The position numbers and the translations under genes were made by a program. Below are positions 1 through 5,495 of a DNA stretch of 5,782 bases, one piece after another; the first letter of the stretch is position 1; every line of letters starts with the position of its first letter. The stretch is from Candidatus Sericytochromatia bacterium (GTDB lineage Bacteria > Cyanobacteriota > Sericytochromatia > UBA7694 > JACMQJ01): positions 1 through 5,782 of the forward strand of contig JACMQJ010000023.1 of assembly GCA_014377055.1 (NCBI GenBank). The letters run 5' to 3'. Under the pieces are notes generated by a model, which was not told where the DNA came from, ran no database searches, and saw only the letters and a list, made by a program, of their open reading frames with translations.

Positions 1-1091
1 GGTCTATATTGCACTCCAACAGATGCACTAAACCAATTATTTTCATCCCCCGTTTTGTAGCCTACAGTAGCATGAACAGAGTCTTTGGCAGTAGGATCGC
101 CAGGTGACTCAAACTTTTTACCTACAGCTATACTCCATTTATCACTGAGTGTTTTTTCTATTTGTAATCCTAGTTGGCTATCAAAAATGACTCCATCCTT
201 ATGATCAAGTTGCAAGGTTTTATGATAGTTTTGAAATTTTTGGGTATAAAATACACCCTCTACATGTCCTTCTTGACCTTCTTTTGGTGGCGTCCATTTA
301 TAGATTGCTGTAGCAGTACCAAAGTTTAAGGCATTAACAGCTTCTTCTGGAGAATTGGCATATCTACCTCCTAGCATGGTTTTTATTTGATCTGGATTAT
401 ATACTTTTCCATATTCTACAATACCGTAACCTTTACCACCAGGTTCTTTGTACACAGTAATTGAGTGACTTGTTCTAGCACCTACATAACCAACTTGTGT
501 CGCTTCATAACCATTTTGTGATAGTAGATAAGCTCCAAGTTGATGAACATCACGACAAACTCCTGTATATTTTTTTAGAGTATCGTCAGGGGTCTGAGTT
601 CCAAGAGGACCATCTCCACCCATCGGCTTTCCTCTTTCATTATCATAAGGAATACTACCAAGTAGAGAGGCGACTTGTTCAGGAGTTTTGAATCTACTAA
701 CAGCTTGTCCTAAGTCAGCTCCAGGTTGTGAAATAATAAGCTGATTTTTTATAACTTGTGCTTTTGTAATATCTCCCTCTCCTAAAGATCCATAACTTGC
801 TGTGAATGACGCAGGAATAGCTACTTGCTTTGGTTTATCTGCCATTGGAGTTGTTATTGGCTTTGTATCAAGATCAAGCGATAAATCATATTGTTTTTGC
901 GCAGATCCTTCTGTTACGTTAAAACTAACTTTTGATGAGTCTTTACTTAATAACTCAACAACAGCTTTATCGTCAGGAGTAGTTGCTGTCTTTTTTAAAT
1001 TTTCAAGTTCGTTTTTACTTATTATATTATCTTGGGCTGCTGTTTTTAGGGCTGAATTAAAATTTGTACTCAGATTTTTTAAGGGATCCAT
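1..1091 (-). CDS. Transglutaminase-like cysteine domain protein with beta-rich C-terminus, partial
   Basis: The reading frame is open from an ATG at 1091 to the left edge, giving 363 codons without a stop. The C-terminus lies outside the window. The start is supported by GAGG six bases upstream. Residues 1-50 look helical, with a degenerate EF-hand-like turn near 17-29 (DNIISKNEL). Residues about 165-235 resemble a transglutaminase-like (papain-fold) core: CRDVHQLGAYLL with Cys179 as candidate nucleophile, SHSITVYK with His209 as candidate base, then GIVEYGKVYN, where Glu226 sits near the place of the usual third acidic residue. From about 275 onward polar and hydrophobic residues alternate with aromatics (for example WFSASVGVQYR), as in beta-barrel or beta-sandwich strands. 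No signal peptide or membrane helix is visible at the N-terminus. The fold assignment is by motif only. Substrate, location and role are unknown; protein cross-linking, deamidation or proteolysis are all possible for this fold. Confidence 0.72.
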   Translation of the reverse strand, partial: MDPLKNLSTNFNSALKTAAQDNIISKNELENLKKTATTPDDKAVVELLSKDSSKVSFNVTEGSAQKQYDLSLDLDTKPITTPMADKPKQVAIPASFTASYGSLGEGDITKAQVIKNQLIISQPGADLGQAVSRFKTPEQVASLLGSIPYDNERGKPMGGDGPLGTQTPDDTLKKYTGVCRDVHQLGAYLLSQNGYEATQVGYVGARTSHSITVYKEPGGKGYGIVEYGKVYNPDQIKTMLGGRYANSPEEAVNALNFGTATAIYKWTPPKEGQEGHVEGVFYTQKFQNYHKTLQLDHKDGVIFDSQLGLQIEKTLSDKWSIAVGKKFESPGDPTAKDSVHATVGYKTGDENNWFSASVGVQYR

Positions 1092-1097
1092 GCAAAG

Positions 1098-1101
1098 CCT
1101 C
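1098..1101 (-). promoter_or_regulatory. Ribosome binding site for the transglutaminase-like gene
   Basis: On the minus strand GAGG lies six bases before the ATG at 1091, which is good spacing. It supports this start even though the encoded N-terminus lacks a secretion signal. Confidence 0.6.
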
Positions 1102-1121
1102 TTTTTATTTAAAGATCAAAA

Positions 1122-1127
1122 ATTATA
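1122..1127 (-). promoter_or_regulatory. Candidate -10 box for the transglutaminase-like gene
   Basis: A perfect TATAAT on the minus strand would place transcription start near 1115 and give a leader of about 24 bases containing the GAGG ribosome binding site. No good -35 box was found at 16-18 bp. A second TATAAT lies at 1143-1148. In DNA this AT-rich such matches arise by chance, so the site is tentative. Confidence 0.35.
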
Positions 1128-1169
1128 CAAATGCTAATTATGATTATAGTCACAATAAAAAAATACTTT

Positions 1170-2006
1170 CTAATTTTTTAAAATACTTTGATGGCGATGA
1201 TTTTTGTACATTTCTAAAGCAAATTTTCCTGCTTTGGTTTCCCTAAATGCTCTTACCTCGTCAGCCATAATTGTTGGAACTCGATCTATCCAATATATTT
1301 TTTCTTCAACAACTTCCATTTCTCTATTTAAATCATCATCAGATAAATTGGCTTTATCTCCCTGTCTAAATGAATATCCATTTGGCAAAATAATCGGTAA
1401 AGCTAAAGAAGAAAAGGTAATATCAGCAGCAGTAATTTTGTCACCAGTTAAATATTTGCGACCATCAGATAATAAATTTTCGACCTTTTCAAAAACCTGT
1501 TCAATTTTTGATCTTGATCTTTCTGCACCTTGTACATTTATTCTCATGCTAGCTTTAAACATATATTTCACTATTGGAAAAAATGTTTGAAATATTGCCT
1601 CTTCAAGAGGATTAGCACCCAAACAAAAAATATCTATCATCAAATCTTCTCTCTCAAGAATATAAAAATAAGCCCATCTACGAGTATGTGTTCCTAAGTC
1701 TTTGTCAAATAAATCCTCAAGCTCTTCAACTTGCTTTTTTTCATCTCCATCTATTGGATAAAGTGTTCCATAACCTGTTTTTTTATCTAAGTATTGAAGA
1801 ATCTCTGTAGAATCTTTTAAGATAAGATCGTCTATTAATAAAATAGGTAATGTTTTTGCTTTATATTTTCTATTATGAATCATGTTAAATATAGGAGTAC
1901 AAATTTCTTCTTGATACTCTATATTAAGATAGTCCAAAGCCCACCTAGCCTTTTCACAGTAATGACTAGGTCCTATAGTTAGTAGTGTTGGTAATCTATT
2001 ATCCAT
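1170..2006 (-). CDS. Glutathione S-transferase family protein
   Basis: A cytosolic GST-like protein of 278 residues, counting from the ATG at 2006. The N-terminal thioredoxin-fold half has the typical entry LPTLLTIGPSHYCEKARWAL (a Ser-x-x-Cys-x-Lys-x-Arg site in the first helix). It is followed by the glutathione-site pattern TLPILLIDDLILKDSTEILQYL, with its cis-proline and the Asp-Ser that normally binds the gamma-glutamyl group. The helical C-terminal half contains GDKITAADITFSSLALP, the conserved N-capping box of the family. At 278 residues it is longer than the usual 200-230; extra material lies in the mid-protein helices and the tail. The frame continues upstream to a TTG at 2042 (290 residues). 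The ATG is preferred because it starts just before the first beta-strand and leaves room for a leader after the TATAAT at 2055-2060. Neither start has a well-placed ribosome binding site. The substrate is unknown; stress or xenobiotic conjugation is the family's general role. Confidence 0.88.
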   Translation of the reverse strand: MDNRLPTLLTIGPSHYCEKARWALDYLNIEYQEEICTPIFNMIHNRKYKAKTLPILLIDDLILKDSTEILQYLDKKTGYGTLYPIDGDEKKQVEELEDLFDKDLGTHTRRWAYFYILEREDLMIDIFCLGANPLEEAIFQTFFPIVKYMFKASMRINVQGAERSRSKIEQVFEKVENLLSDGRKYLTGDKITAADITFSSLALPIILPNGYSFRQGDKANLSDDDLNREMEVVEEKIYWIDRVPTIMADEVRAFRETKAGKFALEMYKNHRHQSILKN

Positions 2007-2054
2007 AATTATTTTTAATTTATCTCTATTAATAATATTCAAAGCATTAATAAG

Positions 2055-2085
2055 ATTATATGCTCCCTCTGTTATACTTTATCAA
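2055..2085 (-). promoter_or_regulatory. Candidate promoter of the GST gene
   Basis: On the minus strand TTGATA (2080-2085) is followed after 19 bp by TATAAT (2055-2060). The -10 box is perfect, but the spacing is wider than the ideal 17. Transcription would start near 2048, about 40 bases before the ATG at 2006 and only a few bases before the alternative TTG at 2042, which favours the ATG. Confidence 0.4.
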
Positions 2086-2205
2086 AGAAATAAAAAAAGT
2101 ATGGAAAATAAATTACATTAACATCACTTTTCATTATTTACTTGAAAAAATAAGGATTTTTAGGCCCTTATCTCAAACTCTTATGAATAGCGGATCGTTA
2201 AACTT

Positions 2206-2231
2206 AACTATTTACTATAGATTTAATAGTT
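2206..2231. repeat. Inverted repeat in the GST/ABC divergent intergenic region
   Basis: AACTATT (2206-2212) and AATAGTT (2225-2231) are perfect 7-bp inverted arms separated by 12 bp. The repeat lies just upstream of the candidate ABC operon promoter, where an operator could sit. It is AT-rich and may be a chance match. The rest of the divergent region 2007-2287 shows promoter-like boxes but no gene I can support. Confidence 0.3.
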
Positions 2232-2241
2232 GCGACTTACA

Positions 2242-2270
2242 TTGTAGTTATTGGATTATTTTATTATAAT
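2242..2270 (+). promoter_or_regulatory. Candidate promoter of the ABC exporter operon
   Basis: TTGTAG (2242-2247) and a perfect TATAAT (2265-2270) are separated by exactly 17 bp. Transcription would start near 2277, leaving a leader of only about 11 bases before the ATG at 2288. That fits the absence of a Shine-Dalgarno sequence there. The -35 box matches consensus at only three of six positions. Confidence 0.4.
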
Positions 2271-2287
2271 TAATTAATAATTTAGCA

Positions 2288-3109
2288 ATGGAAAAATATT
2301 TGAGCGAAAATAATTTATTGGTAGTAGAAAATCTAAAAAAAATATATTCATCAAAAAAATCATCTTTTACAGCGGTTGATGATATTAGCTTTACAGTAAA
2401 AAAAGGCGAATGTTTTGGTTTACTTGGCCCTAACGGTGCTGGTAAGTCAACATCAATGAATTGTATAACAGGTTTTTATCCAATTAATCATGGCAAGATT
2501 TTGATTAATAATATTGATGTTCACAAAAGCCCAAAGCTTGCTCGAAGGTTCTTAGGTGTATGTTCTCAGGATGATTCACTTGATACAGATTTTTCTGTAA
2601 TTGATCAAATGGTGACTTATGCTTCATATTTTGGTATTGATAAAAAAACAGCTCAAGAAAAATCTGAATCGTTATTAAAAAGATTTTTTTTGGATGACAA
2701 AGCAAAAGAAAATGTTGAATCGTTGTCAGGTGGTATGAGGCGTAGGTTACAAGTCGCCAGAGCATTAGTTGGCGATCCTCAAGTATTAATCCTTGATGAA
2801 CCTACAACTGGTTTAGATCCAGAGGTTAGAAGAGAGTTATGGGACATTATTGTCGAAAGTAGAGAAAAAGGTATGGCTATACTACTCTCAACTCATTATA
2901 TGGACGAAGCAGAAAGACTGTGTGATAGAATTGCTATTTTACATAATGGAAAAATACTTGATTGTGATACGCCACAAAACCTGATAACTAGACATGCAGG
3001 AACAAACATAATTGAAGAAGAGATAAGACCTGGAATGAAATGGAAAAGACCACCTAATATTGAAGATGTTTATTTAAATCTAACAGGCAGAGGTTTAAAT
3101 ATCAACTAA
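2288..3109 (+). CDS. ABC transporter ATP-binding protein, NodI/DrrA-like
   Basis: The cytoplasmic ATPase subunit of an ABC-2 type exporter, 273 residues, with every catalytic motif intact. These are Walker A GPNGAGKST (47-55), the Q-loop glutamine in VCSQDD (Gln94), the signature LSGGM (146-150), Walker B VLILDE (166-171), the D-loop GLD (175-177) and the H-loop STH (His203). The segment SQDDSLDTDFSV and the tail EDVYLNLTGRGL resemble the NodI subgroup, which pairs with NodJ permeases; outside rhizobia such pairs occur without nodulation genes. The product ends in TAATG, where its stop overlaps the start of the permease gene by one base, so the two are translationally coupled and surely form one transporter. 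The ATG at 2288 is the only reasonable start, although no Shine-Dalgarno sequence precedes it. Cargo cannot be inferred; NodIJ exports lipo-oligosaccharide and DrrAB exports drugs. Confidence 0.94.
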   Translation: MEKYLSENNLLVVENLKKIYSSKKSSFTAVDDISFTVKKGECFGLLGPNGAGKSTSMNCITGFYPINHGKILINNIDVHKSPKLARRFLGVCSQDDSLDTDFSVIDQMVTYASYFGIDKKTAQEKSESLLKRFFLDDKAKENVESLSGGMRRRLQVARALVGDPQVLILDEPTTGLDPEVRRELWDIIVESREKGMAILLSTHYMDEAERLCDRIAILHNGKILDCDTPQNLITRHAGTNIIEEEIRPGMKWKRPPNIEDVYLNLTGRGLNIN

Positions 3110-3879
3110 TGCAAACAACATTTTGGGGAATATATTGTGTCTGGCTTAGATATTTTAAAGTTTTTAGAAAAAGCCTGATATATGGACTTGTAACAACTTT
3201 TACTGAGCCTATTCTATACTTATTATCTTTCGGTTTTGGACTTGGATCTCTAATTGGTACAATTAAAGTTGCTGGAATGACATTAACCTATAAGCAATTT
3301 GTTTTTTCTGGAATTGTTGCACAAACTGTGATGTTTCAAGGATTTTTTGAAGCTGCTTATGGTAGTTTTATTAGGATGTATTATCAAAAAGTGTTTCAAG
3401 CTTTAGCTGTTACAACCATAACCATTCCTGAAATACTTTGGGGTGAAATATTATGGGATGCGAGTAAAGCTAGTTTTTCTGTTTTTGTTATTTTATTAAT
3501 AGGTTGCTTAACAGGTAATTTTAGTGTTTTGGGTTCTGTTATTGTTTTTCCATTTTGCTTCATTTTTGCAATGCTCTTTGCTTCATTAGGTTTATTAGTT
3601 GCAGCCAAAGCACGTACAATAGAAGAGATATCTTATCCTCAATATCTATTTATTTTCCCAATGTTCCTTTTTTGTGGCGTATTTTTTCCACTTGAAACAT
3701 TACCAAAATATGTACAATGGTTTGCTTGGTTATTACCACTTACTTCTGTGGCATCAATTATTAGAAGCTGTCTTCTTGGCTTACCTGTTATTCCAATTTC
3801 AATCTTAATTACTACTATTTGGTTAATTATTTTGATAACTTGGTCAAGGAGAGCAATGATTAATAGATTAGTAAAATAA
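3109..3879 (+). CDS. ABC-2 type transporter permease, NodJ-like
   Basis: The inner-membrane subunit paired with the ATPase encoded immediately upstream, 256 residues, about the family length. About six hydrophobic segments can be seen: around residues 24-48, 64-80, 120-138, 143-166, 177-195 and 226-245. The stretch FPMFLFCGVFFPLETLPKYV (183-202), followed by a Trp-rich turn and LLPLTS, is the characteristic ABC-2 segment before the last loop, and the early FTEPILYLLSFGFGLG is typical of NodJ-type permeases. Its ATG shares one base with the upstream stop codon and has no close Shine-Dalgarno of its own, so translation probably depends on ribosomes finishing the ATPase. No periplasmic adaptor or outer-membrane partner is encoded nearby. 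The gene ends five bases before the stop of the convergent molybdoenzyme gene. Confidence 0.92.
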   Translation: MQTTFWGIYCVWLRYFKVFRKSLIYGLVTTFTEPILYLLSFGFGLGSLIGTIKVAGMTLTYKQFVFSGIVAQTVMFQGFFEAAYGSFIRMYYQKVFQALAVTTITIPEILWGEILWDASKASFSVFVILLIGCLTGNFSVLGSVIVFPFCFIFAMLFASLGLLVAAKARTIEEISYPQYLFIFPMFLFCGVFFPLETLPKYVQWFAWLLPLTSVASIIRSCLLGLPVIPISILITTIWLIILITWSRRAMINRLVK

Positions 3880-3887
3880 TTATTTTA
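3872..3887. terminator. AT-only palindrome joining two convergent stop codons, possible weak bidirectional terminator
   Basis: A perfect 16-bp palindrome made only of A and T contains the TAA of the permease gene (3877-3879) and the TAA of the convergent molybdoenzyme gene (3885-3887, minus strand). Read either way it gives a short A-rich arm followed by a T-run. It has no G-C pair, so the hairpin would be weak and termination is only a possibility. Confidence 0.3.
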
Positions 3888-4688
3888 ATGTCCTGAATAC
3901 CAATCGTAACCTTGTTCTGCCCAATAATCTTTTGGTTTATTATCTGTAACGGTTATAGAGCCAATTCTTTTTATATGTTTAATTCCATATTTTAGTGGTG
4001 TTACCAAACGTAGTGGAGCACCATGCTCCAAAGTTAGAGGTTTATTATTCATTTCAAAAGCTAGTAATGTTTGAGGATGAATTGCTGACTCAATATCAAG
4101 GCCAACATAATATTCTTTATCTGGAGTTTCCATGCTAACATACTTTGGATTATTAGATAGCATCTGATTTTTTAATAAAAAGTCAAACAGTCTAACACCT
4201 TTCCATTTAACGATTTGACTCCATCCTTCAATACATTTTAATTCAGTGGTCATTTCGATAATAGGTAACTTTTTTAGATTGTTAAGGGTAAATATTTTAT
4301 GGGTATTATTACCATAAAGATGTAATAACCAATCATTGGGAGCAAAATCATCTTTTAAGCCAAGATCACCATTTGCTCTTGGATCGGCTATTAAATTTTC
4401 TGAAAAAGTAGGTGCGAGTCGATCTGGTTTAAAATATGCTTTGGATAGATTAGCATTAAAATCATGATTTTTCCTTAAAAGACTAGGTATCTCATCATTC
4501 TTACTACTGAGAATCCATTTTAAACTAAGTAAGCCAGATATAGCAACAGCAGAGCCTGTAAGCAAATTGACAAATAATCGACGATTCATCTCCTTATTAA
4601 TAGAATGCTCGTCATTAATGGTTTCGGAACTACTTAATGTTGGCTCATCTACTAAATTATTTTCATCATCTTGCTCAGTCATACTCAT
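3885..4688 (-). CDS. Tat-targeted molybdopterin-dependent oxidoreductase, sulfite oxidase fold
   Basis: A predicted periplasmic or membrane-tethered molybdenum-cofactor enzyme of the sulfite oxidase/YedY (MsrP) fold, 267 residues. Residues 35-56 form a Tat-like signal: twin arginines 36-37 in NRRLFVNLL followed by the hydrophobic stretch GSAVAISGLLSL. No clear Ala-x-Ala cleavage site follows, so the segment may remain as an anchor. Cys152 in TELKCIEGWSQ is the expected molybdenum ligand. The segment HGAPLRLVTPLKYGIKHIKR (222-241) is the family's conserved cofactor-binding stretch. An acidic 33-residue extension precedes the Tat motif. The gene starts inside the end of the cytochrome b gene (14-base overlap), which makes that cytochrome its likely electron partner. 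Met1 and Met3 are both usable starts after AAGG. Met34 has GGAG directly abutting its ATG, too close for normal initiation, but would give a conventional short Tat signal. The substrate is unknown; sulfite, methionine sulfoxide or another S/N-oxide is possible. Confidence 0.9.
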   Translation of the reverse strand: MSMTEQDDENNLVDEPTLSSSETINDEHSINKEMNRRLFVNLLTGSAVAISGLLSLKWILSSKNDEIPSLLRKNHDFNANLSKAYFKPDRLAPTFSENLIADPRANGDLGLKDDFAPNDWLLHLYGNNTHKIFTLNNLKKLPIIEMTTELKCIEGWSQIVKWKGVRLFDFLLKNQMLSNNPKYVSMETPDKEYYVGLDIESAIHPQTLLAFEMNNKPLTLEHGAPLRLVTPLKYGIKHIKRIGSITVTDNKPKDYWAEQGYDWYSGH

Positions 4689-5349
4689 AGCCTTTTTTAT
4701 CTTTATTTACCACCTCATAACCTGTGATCATTGACCTTACGTTATTCCACCCTGATCTGATTACTTGTGATATATGTATTACAAAAAATGCAACATAACC
4801 CATAGTCAAAATAAAATGTTCAAGTCTAGCCGCTTCATAACCACCTAAAAATGATGTTAACCATGATAACTGTATTGGCTTATATATAGCTAAACCTGTT
4901 AACAATGAAAAGAATCCCATAATAATAATTCCTGTATAAGTTATTTGTTGTGCTGCATTAAATTTTCTTTCTGGTAGTGGATTTTTGTTGATACCCAAAT
5001 CATGAAGTACTACAGCAAAAGCATGTTTAAGAGCATGTTTATGAGGCACAAGATAACGCCATTCGCCACTAATTAACGAATAAGCAACATATACAAAACC
5101 ATTAATAGCAAAAAGCCACATCAAAAAGAAATGCCATGCCATACCCTCTGCAAGTCTTTGGCTTAAGTTAAATGTTGTATAAAACCAATCAGGGAAAAAT
5201 TTAAATAAAACCTTATTACCAAGTGATATTTTATAAACATCATTAGACCAATAAATTAGCATTCCACTCCAAATCATAGAGGCTAGTATTGGGAAGTTTA
5301 TCCAGTGATTCCAGCGTATAACAGTATGATGTTTCTTTATTATTTTCAT
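4675..5349 (-). CDS. Membrane cytochrome b, Ni/Fe-hydrogenase b-type / cytochrome b561 family
   Basis: An integral membrane di-haem cytochrome b of 224 residues, predicted to pass electrons between the quinone pool and a periplasmic partner. Four hydrophobic helices lie around residues 17-34, 72-92, 136-156 and 179-197. Candidate haem-ligand histidines are placed as in this family: His15 in RWNHW, His73 in AWHFFLMW, His178 in RLEHF and His192 in FVIHISQV. The Arg-Trp-Asn-His-Trp entry to helix 1 is typical of the hydrogenase, formate dehydrogenase and thiosulfate reductase cytochrome subunits. No hydrogenase or formate dehydrogenase gene is present here. The downstream, overlapping molybdopterin enzyme is the obvious partner, and cytochrome b plus sulfite-oxidase-fold protein is a recurrent gene pair. 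The ATG at 5349 follows an extended -10 promoter at 5385-5393, and its ribosome binding site is weak. Confidence 0.9.
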   Translation of the reverse strand: MKIIKKHHTVIRWNHWINFPILASMIWSGMLIYWSNDVYKISLGNKVLFKFFPDWFYTTFNLSQRLAEGMAWHFFLMWLFAINGFVYVAYSLISGEWRYLVPHKHALKHAFAVVLHDLGINKNPLPERKFNAAQQITYTGIIIMGFFSLLTGLAIYKPIQLSWLTSFLGGYEAARLEHFILTMGYVAFFVIHISQVIRSGWNNVRSMITGYEVVNKDKKGYEYD

Positions 5350-5384
5350 TGAATATAAAGCTCAAATAAAATAGACTTAGGTTA

Positions 5385-5393
5385 ATTATAACA
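5385..5393 (-). promoter_or_regulatory. Extended -10 promoter of the cytochrome b / molybdoenzyme operon
   Basis: The minus strand reads TGTTATAAT, a perfect extended -10 element (TGnTATAAT). This class needs little or no -35 box, and none is evident. Transcription would start near 5378, about 29 bases before the ATG at 5349. Confidence 0.55.
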
Positions 5394-5427
5394 TGACAAC
5401 TTAGCTTAAAATGTCGTCTAGTTGTCA
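5394..5427. repeat. Dyad symmetry between divergent promoters, candidate operator
   Basis: TGACAACT (5394-5401) and AGTTGTCA (5420-5427) are perfect 8-bp inverted arms with an 18-bp spacer; the match extends by AG/CT if one base is bulged. One arm directly abuts the extended -10 of the leftward operon and the dyad covers its -35 region, so a bound protein would be expected to affect that promoter. The arms are less AT-biased than their surroundings. No regulator gene is visible in the window. Confidence 0.4.
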
Positions 5428-5436
5428 AAAGTAACC

Positions 5437-5466
5437 TATACAAAAAAATGCTAATACTGTTAGAAT
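5437..5466 (+). promoter_or_regulatory. Candidate extended -10 promoter of the short-chain dehydrogenase gene
   Basis: TATACA (5437-5442) is followed after 18 bp by TAGAAT (5461-5466), five of six to consensus, with TGT directly before it forming an extended -10. Transcription would start near 5473, giving a leader of about 23 bases that carries the ribosome binding site. Confidence 0.45.
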
Positions 5467-5483
5467 TAGGCATCTATATATAT

Positions 5484-5487
5484 GGAG
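5484..5487 (+). promoter_or_regulatory. Ribosome binding site of the short-chain dehydrogenase gene
   Basis: GGAG lies eight bases before the ATG at 5496. It is one of the best-placed Shine-Dalgarno sequences in the window, along with the GAGG before 1091, and it fixes the start, including the hydrophobic N-terminal segment. Confidence 0.65.
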
Positions 5488-5495
5488 AAAATAGT

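Noticed and set aside
802..1137. Plus-strand open frame of 111 codons
   Set aside because: It lies almost wholly antisense to the transglutaminase-like gene, whose frame is longer, has motifs and has a good ribosome binding site.
1092..1169. Intrinsic terminator after the GST gene
   Set aside because: T- and A-runs are present but no GC-containing hairpin precedes them in the right orientation.
1204..1590. Plus-strand open frame of 128 codons
   Set aside because: It is antisense to the GST gene, whose protein shows clear family motifs across this stretch.
2060..2269. Open frame of 69 codons in the divergent intergenic region, plus strand
   Set aside because: It has no ribosome binding site, low-complexity AT-driven composition and no recognisable motif, and it overlaps both candidate promoters of the flanking genes.
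2505..2765. Minus-strand open frame of 86 codons
   Set aside because: It is antisense to the core of the ABC ATPase between Walker A and the signature motif, and has no motif of its own.
5243..5473. Minus-strand open frame of 76 codons
   Set aside because: It overlaps the cytochrome b start in another frame, has no motif, and would cover the divergent promoters and dyad.
5472..5483. TA-repeat before the dehydrogenase gene as a phase-variable tract
   Set aside because: It is only about five TA units and lies in an AT-rich leader; nothing suggests slippage control.
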